This document shows, one piece after another, positions 1 to 9,820 of a stretch of DNA of 64,000 nucleotides. Each line of letters starts with the position of its first letter. Position 1 is the stretch's first letter. Made by a program: the position numbers and the translations under genes. Below the pieces are notes generated by a model that worked only from the letters and a program-made list of their open reading frames with translations, made no database searches and was not told the origin of the DNA. The DNA comes from Chthonomonas sp. UBA2387 (GTDB taxonomy: Bacteria > Armatimonadota > Fimbriimonadia > Fimbriimonadales > Fimbriimonadaceae): NCBI GenBank assembly GCA_002343445.1, contig DDSP01000034.1, forward strand, positions 56,021 to 120,020, written 5' to 3'.

Positions 1-2113
1 TCCGAAGCGTCAGCGCCAGACCCGAGACGCCCGAGGTCCCGATAACCACGTTGCTTAACCGTTCGCGCAGCCAGTGCGAGGCCTTGCACGCCACGTCGTA
101 AGTGCCGGAGAGCGTCGAGGGGAACGAGAACGCACCCGCCGTTCCGAGCGTCGCGTTGAACGTGGCGACCACCGTCGAGGTGCCCGGGGTCCGCAACTGG
201 AACACCACCGGCGTCCCGCTCACCGTGCCCGAGAACGAGCCCAACGTGATGTTGCCGAAAACCGGGAACGTCGCGGGAAGGAGTTGACCCAGGCGGGCCG
301 TCGCGTTGAACGAGGTCCACGTGCCAGCGTCCTCGGGACCCAGATCGGAGAGCCGAATCGTCCAAGTTCCGGCCACCGATTCACCCCAAAACGCATGCGT
401 GGCAAACGTCCAATCGAGGTTGACACCGTCGTCGTTGCCCGAACGGGCGAACAGTCGCGACGTGGTGCCGGAAGGCGACGTGATCGTGGCCTGCAGGTCG
501 CCGCGATACGGGTGGGTGGCGACCAGCCGTAAGGTCATCTCCTCCAGCTTGCCCGTCCCGGTGAGCGAGAACGTGCGCGTCAGTCCGGTCGCATTGTTGT
601 CGGGGATCGCGGCGTTCACGTTCACCGTGCCGCTGGTGGCAGTGGCCAAGGCACTCACCCCACCCCAGTTCGCAGCCTCCGCCACCAGAGCCGAGGCGTC
701 CATGAGTCCGAAGCCGTAGTTTTGGTTGAAGGCGATGCCCGCCCCGTTGGTTTTCCATCCCCCGTCGCTGGATTCCGTGGCGTCGGTGGGGTCGATGCGC
801 CGCGCCGTAAGGGCCAACAGGTGCTTGGCGAAGCGCACGTCGGCGGCGGGCTTGACCTGCTTGAGCAACGCCATGACGCCGCTGGCCAATGCCGCCGAAG
901 CCGAGGTTCCCGTGAACGTGGACGTGTAGTCGGGGTCGGGGAAGGCGTCGCCCGTGGCGCCGTTGTAGCCGTTGGCCGAGCCGGTTCGGTCGGTCGTGAG
1001 CACGAGTTTCTGGTTCAGCGAGAACGAAGGTGCGGCACAGACCACGTTCGCCCCGAACGAGCTGTACTCGGCGAACCGGCCATCCGAGCCCGTCGCAGCG
1101 ACGACCAGGGCCCACGGGTTGGCCGTGGTCATGGACTTGTTGGCGTCCTGCAATGCGCTGCCTCGGGCGTTGCCCGCCGACCAGACGTGGATCGTGCCCG
1201 CCTGGGCCGACGTGGTCAACGCGTTCGATTCGACCGTCGCCGAAGCGAAGGGCGACGAAGGGCCGTACGAATGGTTCTTCACCGCGATGGTGCGCGTCGC
1301 GCCGCTGGAGCGGTACAGCGTGGCGTCCGAGAACATCGCCGCCGTGCCCGGGAAGCCGACGCGCAGGCCCGCGAGGCCCGCTCGCGGCGCGGCACCCGTG
1401 ATGCCCAGGTTGTTGCCGCCACGCGCGGCAATCAGTCCGGCCACTGCCGTGCCGTGGTTCTCGTTCGCCCCGCCGGGGTTGGGGTCGTTGTCCGCTTGGA
1501 CGAAGTCGCGATGCTCGCCCGCAGCCATGTTGGCCGAGAGGTCCGGGTGAGCCGTCTGAAGGCCGTCGTCCACCACCCCGACCACGACACCGCTGCCCGT
1601 GCGGTTGGCGAGCCAAGCCGCATCCACACGCAGGTCCCAACTCGCGGCGCCGCCGTTGGTCAGATACCACTGTCCCGGCCAGGGCGCGGCGGGCGTGTTC
1701 GGCGGATAGTAGGTGTCGGCGGGCGCGAACTGGTGCTGGACGCGCGCGTGTTCGGGCGAAACCTGAACCCATTCCACCGCCCAGTGGCCGCGCAGTTGCG
1801 AGGCTGCCCCGAAGGCCCAACGTTCGTTCGCCGCGCGCCAGTCGTTCCAGGCGATCTCGACCACCGACGGGTCGGAGGCGAATCGGTAGGTGACCGTGCC
1901 GCCGACGCGCGCGGCCATCTCGTCGGCCCACTCGGGCCGCGCCACGCGGACGATCAGGCTGTGTGCAGCCGGCTTGGTGAGGCTGTTCCCACGCTTCGCG
2001 CCCCAATCCGCCTCAGCAGGATCAGGCGATTGGCCCCCAGACAACGCAGCCGCAAGGACAACACAGGCGAGGGCGAAGAGTCGGTGAGGCATGGCGAACA
2101 TGCAGGTCGTCAT
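1..2113 (-). CDS. Kexin-like S8 serine protease with P-domain, secreted (C-terminus cut by window edge)
   Basis: Secreted subtilisin-family endopeptidase, read on the minus strand and open to the window edge, so the C-terminus is missing. The start ATG (2113-2111) overlaps the stop of the ABC ATPase (ATGA), implying translational coupling. A signal peptide (FALACVVLAAAL) is followed by a propeptide-like stretch. The catalytic domain shows the Asp motif VVGVVDDG, the His motif NHGTAVAG and the Ser motif GTSASAALASGVMALL. After it comes a proprotein-convertase P-domain (LEEMTLRLVATHPYRGDL and ESVAGTWTIRLSDLG), the arrangement of kexin/furin-type proteases. The last visible part (GTYDVACKASHWLRERL) resembles the module that precedes a dockerin repeat in secreted Armatimonadota proteins; that continuation is inferred. 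Catalytic assignment is firm; the substrate is unknown. Coupling to an exporter operon suggests a cell-surface role. Confidence 0.9.
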   Translation of the reverse strand, partial: MTTCMFAMPHRLFALACVVLAAALSGGQSPDPAEADWGAKRGNSLTKPAAHSLIVRVARPEWADEMAARVGGTVTYRFASDPSVVEIAWNDWRAANERWAFGAASQLRGHWAVEWVQVSPEHARVQHQFAPADTYYPPNTPAAPWPGQWYLTNGGAASWDLRVDAAWLANRTGSGVVVGVVDDGLQTAHPDLSANMAAGEHRDFVQADNDPNPGGANENHGTAVAGLIAARGGNNLGITGAAPRAGLAGLRVGFPGTAAMFSDATLYRSSGATRTIAVKNHSYGPSSPFASATVESNALTTSAQAGTIHVWSAGNARGSALQDANKSMTTANPWALVVAATGSDGRFAEYSSFGANVVCAAPSFSLNQKLVLTTDRTGSANGYNGATGDAFPDPDYTSTFTGTSASAALASGVMALLKQVKPAADVRFAKHLLALTARRIDPTDATESSDGGWKTNGAGIAFNQNYGFGLMDASALVAEAANWGGVSALATATSGTVNVNAAIPDNNATGLTRTFSLTGTGKLEEMTLRLVATHPYRGDLQATITSPSGTTSRLFARSGNDDGVNLDWTFATHAFWGESVAGTWTIRLSDLGPEDAGTWTSFNATARLGQLLPATFPVFGNITLGSFSGTVSGTPVVFQLRTPGTSTVVATFNATLGTAGAFSFPSTLSGTYDVACKASHWLRERLSNVVIGTSGVSGLALTLR

Positions 2114-2859
2114 AGCCCCTCGGTCGGTCGAGCCATCGCGGCCTCGTAGCGCGGGATGAGTTCCTCCGGTGGGCCTTCGTCCACGATCCGGCCACGCTCG
2201 AGCCACAGGCACCGGTCGGCGACGCGGCGAACGTCCTGCATCTCATGTGAGACGAAGAGGATCGTCCCGCCGTTCCGCTTGAACTCCTCGATCTTGGCGT
2301 AACACTTCTGCTCGAACGCGTAGTCGCCCACGGCCAGCACTTCGTCGATCAGCAGCACGTCGGCATCCACGTGGACGGCGATGGCGAAGCCGAGCCGCGC
2401 CAGCATGCCGCTCGAGTACGTCCGCACCGGGGCGTCGATGTGGCGGCGCACTTCGGCGAAGTCCACGATCCGGTCCAGGCGCTCCGCCACCTCCTTTCGC
2501 GTCAGGCCCAGAATCACACCGTTGAAGAACACGTTCTCGACGCCGGTAAGGTCCGGGTGGAAGCCCGCCCCGAGTTCGAGCAGGGGAGCGATGCGCCCGC
2601 GCACCACGATCTCGCCCGAAGTCGGCTTGATGACGCGCGCAAGCAGGCCAAGCAGCGTGGATTTGCCCGCTCCGTTGCGCCCCAAGACGGCCACGCATTC
2701 GCCGGGGTGGACGTCGAACGTGACGCCGCGCAGGACCTCGTCGCGCTCCAGCGTCCGCCGCTTCCACCAAAGCAGGAGGGTCTTGATGGACGCCGCGCCC
2801 GAGTGGCTGAGCATGAACTCCTTGCGGAGGTCGTCCAGATGGATGGCGGGGTCGCTCAC
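2110..2859 (-). CDS. Polysaccharide/teichoic-type ABC exporter ATP-binding protein
   Basis: ATPase subunit of an ABC-2 exporter for cell-surface glycans (Wzt/TagH/RfbE type), 249 residues. The start chosen is GTG at 2859, whose last two bases lie in the permease stop (GTGA overlap); an upstream extension of the same frame lies inside the permease and is not used. Visible motifs: Walker A GRNGAGKST (about residues 60-68), signature YSSGMLARL (about 155), Walker B VLLIDEVLAVGD and the H-loop SHEM. It lacks the extra C-terminal carbohydrate-binding domain of long Wzt proteins, so it resembles the short TagH/KpsT type. It acts on the inner face of the membrane with the adjacent permease. The exported polymer cannot be inferred here. 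Confidence 0.92.
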   Translation of the reverse strand: MSDPAIHLDDLRKEFMLSHSGAASIKTLLLWWKRRTLERDEVLRGVTFDVHPGECVAVLGRNGAGKSTLLGLLARVIKPTSGEIVVRGRIAPLLELGAGFHPDLTGVENVFFNGVILGLTRKEVAERLDRIVDFAEVRRHIDAPVRTYSSGMLARLGFAIAVHVDADVLLIDEVLAVGDYAFEQKCYAKIEEFKRNGGTILFVSHEMQDVRRVADRCLWLERGRIVDEGPPEELIPRYEAAMARPTEGL

Positions 2860-3716
2860 GGGCGCTCCACGAACCTCCATTTCAGGCGGTTGAACGTCCA
2901 ATAGCCGAACACGAGCATGGCGACCGAGATCGCGGCCGTCACGCCCAGCAGCCCCCAATCGAGCGGGATGGGCGCGATGGTCTCCGTGCCTTGCTTGATC
3001 GGGCCAGGGGCGACGAGCACCTTCCGGTAGGCCGTGCACAGCATCGCGATCGGGTTGAGGTGGTAGATCGTGTACAGCAGTTCGCGTTGCCCCTCGGGCA
3101 CCATCTTCGAATACAGCACGTCCTCGCTGAAGTACATGATGGGGCACAAGAAAAACGTAACGTACAAGATCACGCTCAGGAAATACTTCACATCCTCGTA
3201 GAATGTGTTGAGTGCGGCGCACAGCAGACCGATCCCGGCCGCCAGGCAGAAGTTGATCGCCAGCAGGACGGGTAGCCAAAGCATTTCGGCCCGGAACGGC
3301 GAGATGCCGGGGTGCCGAACCCACACGGCCAGCAGGTACAGGAAGAACACGCCCAGTGCCAGCACGAAGTGGATGAAGTTCCCGATGATCAGCGATAACG
3401 GCAGGATTTCGCGGGGGAAATAGATCTTTTTGACCAGTTGAATCGCCCCGAGCACGGACTGCGCCGAGTCGAGCAGGGCGAACTGGAAGAACATGTACGG
3501 CAGATAGGCGGCCAGAACGTAGGCGCTGAAGTTCTCGGTCCCATTGCGCAGGAAGAACTTGAACACGAGCGTCATGACGACGACCGTGACGAGCGGCACG
3601 ATGAGCGACCACAGGAAGCCGAACGCGCTGTTCTTATAGCGGATCTTGAGTTCCCGCTGCACCATGCTGACCAGCAGTTCGCGGAAGCGCCAAAGCTCCT
3701 GGATTTCGGACCGCAT
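2856..3716 (-). CDS. ABC-2 type polysaccharide exporter permease
   Basis: Integral membrane permease (286 aa) of an ABC-2 transporter of the Wzm/TagG/KpsM type. It begins with the typical cytoplasmic amphipathic segment (ELWRFRELLVSMVQRELKIR) followed by about six hydrophobic spans. The family block IYFPREILPLSLIIGN and the membrane stretch around FLCPIMYFSEDVLY are visible. It is the first gene of a three-gene minus-strand operon (permease, ATPase, S8 protease) with GTGA and ATGA overlaps. A TAGACT -10-like hexamer lies 9 nt before the ATG. Together with the ATPase it should flip a lipid-linked polysaccharide across the inner membrane. Confidence 0.9.
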   Translation of the reverse strand: MRSEIQELWRFRELLVSMVQRELKIRYKNSAFGFLWSLIVPLVTVVVMTLVFKFFLRNGTENFSAYVLAAYLPYMFFQFALLDSAQSVLGAIQLVKKIYFPREILPLSLIIGNFIHFVLALGVFFLYLLAVWVRHPGISPFRAEMLWLPVLLAINFCLAAGIGLLCAALNTFYEDVKYFLSVILYVTFFLCPIMYFSEDVLYSKMVPEGQRELLYTIYHLNPIAMLCTAYRKVLVAPGPIKQGTETIAPIPLDWGLLGVTAAISVAMLVFGYWTFNRLKWRFVERP

Positions 3717-3725
3717 GGGGCCGGG

Positions 3726-3731
3726 AGTCTA
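3726..3731 (-). promoter_or_regulatory. -10-like element of the ABC exporter operon
   Basis: TAGACT on the minus strand, 9 nt upstream of the permease ATG. It fits the window-wide pattern of -10 boxes placed so close to the start that the mRNA would have almost no leader. No clear -35 element is visible. Confidence 0.45.
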
Positions 3732-3909
3732 CCTTGGCCACCGGGCGAACCACTGCGATTGGAGGGACGCGCTCCGTCGCGTCCAGTCATGCGGGAATGG
3801 GCAAACTCGAGATCCTCCATGCCCCTTCACCCATGGTCCCTCCAGCGTTTGCGAACATGGGCCATAATCACGGTACGAGGACCGTCTGCGGATCGGTCCG
3901 CCCCCATTC

Positions 3910-5115
<1,206 letters not shown>

Positions 5116-5205
5116 GTCGGTGGGACCGTCCTACGTCGGTTGGCGGCGGGCCGGGTTTCATCTTGGTTCGGCCAGCGAAATCGCGGTCGAAGGAGGTGAG
5201 AACGT

Positions 5206-5484
5206 ATGGATCCGAACGCGGTGTATCAGACCGCCGTCGCCCAGGAGTTGGCTCGCGAGTTCGCTCGTTGCCGGTCAGCCAGCGATGGTCCCCGAAACAC
5301 ACGTCGGTTCGCGGTGGCGGGCGCCCTGCTCTTGGCAGTGGTGTTCTTGGCGGCCGATTCGCTCGTGCGGCAACAGGCCGTCGAGGCGACGAAGGCGCGC
5401 ATCCAGCAGGCCGATCAGGCTCTGCTCGCCGAACGCGAGGGAATGGAAGCCCCTGACGCTTCCCGGACTCTAGCCCGCCGCTAG
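5206..5484 (+). CDS. Small single-span membrane protein, unknown function
   Basis: A 92-residue protein with no recognised family. One hydrophobic span (FAVAGALLLAVVFLAADSLV, about residues 35-54) is followed by a charged, probably helical tail rich in Ala, Glu and Gln. The start is well supported by a strong Shine-Dalgarno sequence (gaaggaggtgag) 6 nt upstream, which is unusual here because most first genes have no such site. It lies between the helicase and asnS without overlap. A membrane-anchored helical protein is all that can be inferred. Confidence 0.6.
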   Translation: MDPNAVYQTAVAQELAREFARCRSASDGPRNTRRFAVAGALLLAVVFLAADSLVRQQAVEATKARIQQADQALLAEREGMEAPDASRTLARR

Positions 5485-5637
5485 ACGCGACCGAGCGCGA
5501 AACCTCGCAGACGAGATTCTCCCGCCGCAGTTGGCGTCGGAGGATGATCCGAATCGGTTTGAGCAGCGCCGCTCGACCCCGCTCCCCCTCCCTTTTGCCG
5601 CCCTTTCGGCATGCCCCTCGGTACACTTGCGCCTTCC

Positions 5638-7029
5638 ATGGATTATCGAAGGACGTACCTCCGCGACCTGCTCGCCAGCGAACCTGGCGTCGAAGTCAGC
5701 GCCTACGGATGGGTCAAGACCCGCCGCGACAGCAAGGGCATCCACTTCGTGCAGATCAACGACGGCTCGTGCTTCGCCGACCTGCAGGTCGTGGTGACTG
5801 AGGGCGCGATCCCCGAGGCCGCCATGCGCCAAGTGACCACGGGCGCGTGCGTCCGCTTCGATGGCAAACTGGTGGCCTCGCCCGCTGCCGGACAGGCTGT
5901 CGAGTTGGCCGCCGACGGGTTAGAGGTCTACGGCTCGGCCGATCCGGCGACCTACCCCATGCAGAAGAAGGGCGCGAGCTTCGAATTCCTCCGCGAGATC
6001 GCCCACTTCCGAGCGCGGGGGAACACGTTCGGAGCCGTGTTCCGAGTGCGCAACGCGGCCAGCGATGCCGTCCACAGATTCTTCCAAGACCGGGGCTTCC
6101 TCTACATCCACACCCCGATCATCACGGCCAGCGACGCCGAAGGCGCGGGCGCGATGTTTGCCGTTAGCCCCAACTTGACCGTCGAGGACGGCAAGTACGC
6201 GCTCAAGGTCTCGGACCCCGCCGACGACTTCTTCGGCAAGCCGGCCTTCCTCACCGTGAGCGGCCAGTTGGAAGCCGAGACGTTGGCGCTCGCGATGACC
6301 AACGTGTACACCTTCGGGCCCACGTTCCGGGCGGAGAACAGCAACTCGACCCGCCACTTGGCCGAGTTTTGGATGATCGAGCCCGAGATGGCGTTCTGCG
6401 ACATCGTTGGCAACATGAACCTCGCCGAGGAGTTCCTGAAGGACGTCATCGGCACGCTGCTCGACCGCTGCGCAGCCGACCTCGAGTTCTTCAACAAGCG
6501 CATCGAGCCCGACTTGCTCGCGACGCTCGGCCACGTGGTCGAGAGCCCGTTCGAGCGCATGACCTACACCGAGGCCATCCGCCTGCTCGAAGCCTCGGGC
6601 GAGCCGTTCGAGTTTCCCGTGTTCTGGGGCGCCGACTTGCAGAGCGAGCACGAGCGCTGGCTGACCGAGAAGAAGGTGGGCCGTCCCGTGATCCTGACGG
6701 ACTACCCCAAGCAGATCAAGGCGTTCTACATGAAGCAGAACGACGATGGCAAGACGGTCCGAGCGATGGACGTGCTCGCGCCGCGCATCGGCGAGATCAT
6801 CGGTGGCTCGCAACGCGAGGAGCGGCTCGACGTGCTGAGTGCGCGCATCCGCGAGATGGGCATGGACCCCGATCACTACGGCTGGTATCTGGACCTCCGT
6901 CGGTTCGGTTCCGCCCCACACGCCGGCTTCGGGCTCGGGTTCGAGCGGCTGTTGCTGTACGTGACGGGCATGAAGAACATCCGCGACGTGATCCCGTACC
7001 ACCGCGCGCCGGGCCAAGCGGACTTCTAG
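5638..7029 (+). CDS. asnS: Asparaginyl-tRNA synthetase
   Basis: Class IIb aminoacyl-tRNA synthetase charging tRNA-Asn, 463 aa from the ATG at 5638 (MDYRRTYL). An in-frame TTG/ATG extension upstream adds residues unlike the family and is rejected. An N-terminal OB-fold anticodon-binding domain (VSAYGWVKTRRDSKGIHFVQ) precedes the catalytic core with motif 2 (FRAENSNSTRHLAEFWMIE) and motif 3 (GFGLGFERLLLYVTGM). The AsnRS signature region ILTDYPKQIKAFYMKQND is present. A TACACT hexamer lies at 5622-5627, 10 nt before the start, suggesting a very short leader. alaS follows 25 nt downstream and is probably co-transcribed. Confidence 0.96.
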   Translation: MDYRRTYLRDLLASEPGVEVSAYGWVKTRRDSKGIHFVQINDGSCFADLQVVVTEGAIPEAAMRQVTTGACVRFDGKLVASPAAGQAVELAADGLEVYGSADPATYPMQKKGASFEFLREIAHFRARGNTFGAVFRVRNAASDAVHRFFQDRGFLYIHTPIITASDAEGAGAMFAVSPNLTVEDGKYALKVSDPADDFFGKPAFLTVSGQLEAETLALAMTNVYTFGPTFRAENSNSTRHLAEFWMIEPEMAFCDIVGNMNLAEEFLKDVIGTLLDRCAADLEFFNKRIEPDLLATLGHVVESPFERMTYTEAIRLLEASGEPFEFPVFWGADLQSEHERWLTEKKVGRPVILTDYPKQIKAFYMKQNDDGKTVRAMDVLAPRIGEIIGGSQREERLDVLSARIREMGMDPDHYGWYLDLRRFGSAPHAGFGLGFERLLLYVTGMKNIRDVIPYHRAPGQADF

Positions 7030-7054
7030 GCCAAGGGGTACCCTTCGCCTGCTC

Positions 7055-9793
7055 ATGACCGCCCGCGACCTTCGCGACCTTTACCTCCGCTTCTTCGAAT
7101 CGAAGGGGCATCGCCAGCAACCCTCGGGGTCGCTGGTGCCCTACGACGTCACGGGGAAACTCGACGAGTCGCTGCTGTTCAACGGTGCGGGCATGATCCA
7201 GTTCAAGCCGTACTTCCGAGGCGTCGCCACACCCCCGCACAACAGGCTGGTCACGGCTCAGAAGTGCGTCCGGACGGGCGATATCGACGTGGTGGGCGAC
7301 CTGACGCACCTCACGTTCTTCGAGATGATGGGCAACTTCTCGTTCGGGGACTACTTCAAGAAGGAGGCTGTCGCGTTCTCGTGGGAGTTCCTGACGTCGC
7401 CCGAGTGGCTCGGACTGGACCCGAAGCGCCTGTCGTTCACCGTGTTCTCGGAGGACGACGAGGCTTATGCGGCGTGGTCGGTCCACCTGGAATCGGTCGG
7501 GATCGAGCCCGCGACGCGCATCTTCCGGCTCGGCGAGGACACGAATTACTGGCCCGCCGGGGCGTTCTCGAACGGCCCCCCCGGCCCTTGCGGCCCCAAC
7601 AGCGAGATGTTCTACTGGACCGAGGGCTCGGGCGAACCGCCGACGGGACCCTATACGGTCGAGGACTACCTGCGCGACGAGAGCGAGGGCAAGTGGCTGG
7701 AGATTTGGAACGACGTGTTCATCCAATACGAGTGGCAGGGCGAACTCCGCAACCCGGCTCGCCCGAACGAGGGCTACCGAAAGACGGGCATGCCCAATCT
7801 GCCCTTCCAGAGCGTGGACACGGGCATGGGATTGGAGCGGACGGCTGCCGTGTTGGGCGGCTTCCGCAGCGTGTACGACACCGACGTGTTCCAGCCGATC
7901 CTGGCTCGCATCGGCGAGCTTTCGGGCCACCGATACGGCACCGACGAGGCCAAGGACACGGCCACGCGCATCATCGCTGACCACATCCGCACGGCGTGTT
8001 TCTGCATCGCGGACGGAGTGTTGCCGGGCAACTCGGGCCGTGGCTACGTGTTGCGTCGGCTGATCCGTCGGGCCGTGCTGAAGGGCGATCGGGGTCTGGG
8101 CCTGACCGAGCCGTTCTTTCATCGCGTGTTCGATGCCGTCCTCGCGGCGATGGGCGACCACTACCGCGAGTTGGGCGAGCGGCAGGACTCGATCCGCGCA
8201 ACGCTGTTGGGCGAAGAGGAGCAATTCCGCCGGACGATCGCCCGTGGCTTGCAGATGTGGGCCGAGTTGGCGAGCGATGGCCAGGTGACCGGCGAGGACG
8301 CCTTCAGGCTGTACGACACGTTCGGCTTCCCGCTCGAGGTGACGCAAGAACTCGCCGCCGAGGCGGGCATGACGGTTGACCTCGACGGATTCGAGAAGTG
8401 CATGGCCGAGGCGCAGGAGCGCTCTCGCGCCAAGACGGGCATGGCCAACGTCTACGAATCGGAGGACACGTTCACGCTCGGCGGAGCGCTGGAGCGCACC
8501 GAGTTCGTAGGCTATGGCGCCTTGCAGGGAATAGGGCAGATAGGACTCATTCGACCGATCCTTCAGGAGGAAGGTCTGGCCGGGCGCATCGCTCTGATCG
8601 CGCTGGACCGCACCCCCCTGTACGCAGCCTCCGGCGGCCAGGAGAGCGACACCGGCACCATCGAAGGCGAGGGCTTCTCGCTTCGCGTGCTGGAGAGCAA
8701 GAAGGATGGCGACCGCATCTGGCACACCGTCGAACTTGGCGGCGCGCTCCGCGAGGCCGTCGAGGGCAAATCCGCCGACGACCTTCGCTCGCTATCCGAG
8801 GACTTCTTCCAGCGGGAGGTCGTTGCCCGCGTGGACGCCCTTCGACGCCGACGGATCCTGCCCCACCACACGGCCACGCACCTGCTGCACGCGGCTCTGC
8901 GCGAGACGTTGGGCAAGCACGTCACTCAAGCAGGCTCGCTGGTCGCCGAAGACCACCTGCGTTTCGACTTCACGCACAACAAGGCCATGACGCCCGACGA
9001 AGTCGCGGAAGTCGAGCGCAAGGTGAACGCCAAGGTGTGGGAGGCGATCCCCGTGGAGACCCTTGCCGACACCCCGATCGACGACGCTCGAGCCATGGGC
9101 GCGATGGCGCTCTTCGGAGAAAAGTACGGCGACCGCGTGCGCGTGGTCAAGGTCGGCGATTGGAGCGTGGAACTGTGCGGCGGTACCCACGTCCGCAACA
9201 CCAGCGAGATCGGTCTGTTCAAGATTCTGAGCGAGTCCTCGGCGGCCAGCGGCGTCCGACGCATCGTGGCGGTTACGGGCGAGTCGGCCTACGACTGGGC
9301 CACCGAACAGGCGCGCACGCTGAACGCGGCGGCGGGTTTGCTGAAGGCCTCGCCGGGCGATCTCGTCCCGGCCATCGAGCGAACGCTCGAACACCAGCGC
9401 GAACTGAACCGCCGTCTGGAACGCATGCGAACTCAGGCGGCCTCGTCCGGATCGGCACAGGTGCAGACGGTTGGGGCGATTGAACTGGCGACCGAGGTCC
9501 TGGAAGAGGGCGACCCCAAGGAGGCGTCGCTGGTGGCCGACCGCTTGGCCGAGGGCCACCCGAATCGCGTCGTGGTCGTGGCTTTGAAGCAGGACGGCAA
9601 ACTGCTGTTCGTGTGCAAGGCGGGTGCCGAGGCGCTGGCAAAGGGTGCCCATGCCGGGAACGTGGTGAAGGCGATGGCTCAGGCTGCTGGCGGCGGCGGC
9701 GGCGGCCGTCCGGATTTTGCGACGGCGGGTGGGAAGAACGTCGCGGCGTTGGATGCGGCGCTGCAAGCGGCGGTAGCGGCATTGGGTGGCTAG
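7055..9793 (+). CDS. alaS: Alanyl-tRNA synthetase
   Basis: Class II synthetase charging tRNA-Ala, 912 aa, a normal full length. The N-terminal aminoacylation core contains FFEMMGNFSFGDYFK and GMGLERTAAV. The editing domain carries the metal-binding pair HHTATHLLH and CGGTH that hydrolyse mischarged Ser/Gly-tRNA. The C-terminal C-Ala domain ends in the glycine-rich segment GGGGGGRPDFATAGG typical of the family. Downstream of asnS by 25 nt in the same direction. Its TAG stop overlaps the first unit of a 9-bp repeat array. Confidence 0.97.
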   Translation: MTARDLRDLYLRFFESKGHRQQPSGSLVPYDVTGKLDESLLFNGAGMIQFKPYFRGVATPPHNRLVTAQKCVRTGDIDVVGDLTHLTFFEMMGNFSFGDYFKKEAVAFSWEFLTSPEWLGLDPKRLSFTVFSEDDEAYAAWSVHLESVGIEPATRIFRLGEDTNYWPAGAFSNGPPGPCGPNSEMFYWTEGSGEPPTGPYTVEDYLRDESEGKWLEIWNDVFIQYEWQGELRNPARPNEGYRKTGMPNLPFQSVDTGMGLERTAAVLGGFRSVYDTDVFQPILARIGELSGHRYGTDEAKDTATRIIADHIRTACFCIADGVLPGNSGRGYVLRRLIRRAVLKGDRGLGLTEPFFHRVFDAVLAAMGDHYRELGERQDSIRATLLGEEEQFRRTIARGLQMWAELASDGQVTGEDAFRLYDTFGFPLEVTQELAAEAGMTVDLDGFEKCMAEAQERSRAKTGMANVYESEDTFTLGGALERTEFVGYGALQGIGQIGLIRPILQEEGLAGRIALIALDRTPLYAASGGQESDTGTIEGEGFSLRVLESKKDGDRIWHTVELGGALREAVEGKSADDLRSLSEDFFQREVVARVDALRRRRILPHHTATHLLHAALRETLGKHVTQAGSLVAEDHLRFDFTHNKAMTPDEVAEVERKVNAKVWEAIPVETLADTPIDDARAMGAMALFGEKYGDRVRVVKVGDWSVELCGGTHVRNTSEIGLFKILSESSAASGVRRIVAVTGESAYDWATEQARTLNAAAGLLKASPGDLVPAIERTLEHQRELNRRLERMRTQAASSGSAQVQTVGAIELATEVLEEGDPKEASLVADRLAEGHPNRVVVVALKQDGKLLFVCKAGAEALAKGAHAGNVVKAMAQAAGGGGGGRPDFATAGGKNVAALDAALQAAVAALGG

Positions 9794-9819
9794 GGACTGG
9801 GTGGACTGGGTGGACAGAG
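9793..9819. repeat. 9-bp tandem repeat array (TGGAC-type), upstream copy
   Basis: Three tandem 9-bp units (GGGACTGGG, TGGACTGGG, TGGACAGAG) fill the space between the alaS stop and the start of the four-helix-bundle gene. The same TGGAC core recurs inside that gene at 10219-10273. Confidence 0.75.
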
Positions 9820-9820
9820 T

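Noticed and set aside
381..2006. 541-residue minus-strand frame at the window start
   Set aside because: Arg/Gly-rich shadow; the true minus-strand frame with the S8 catalytic motifs and P-domain runs through the same DNA in another phase to the window edge.
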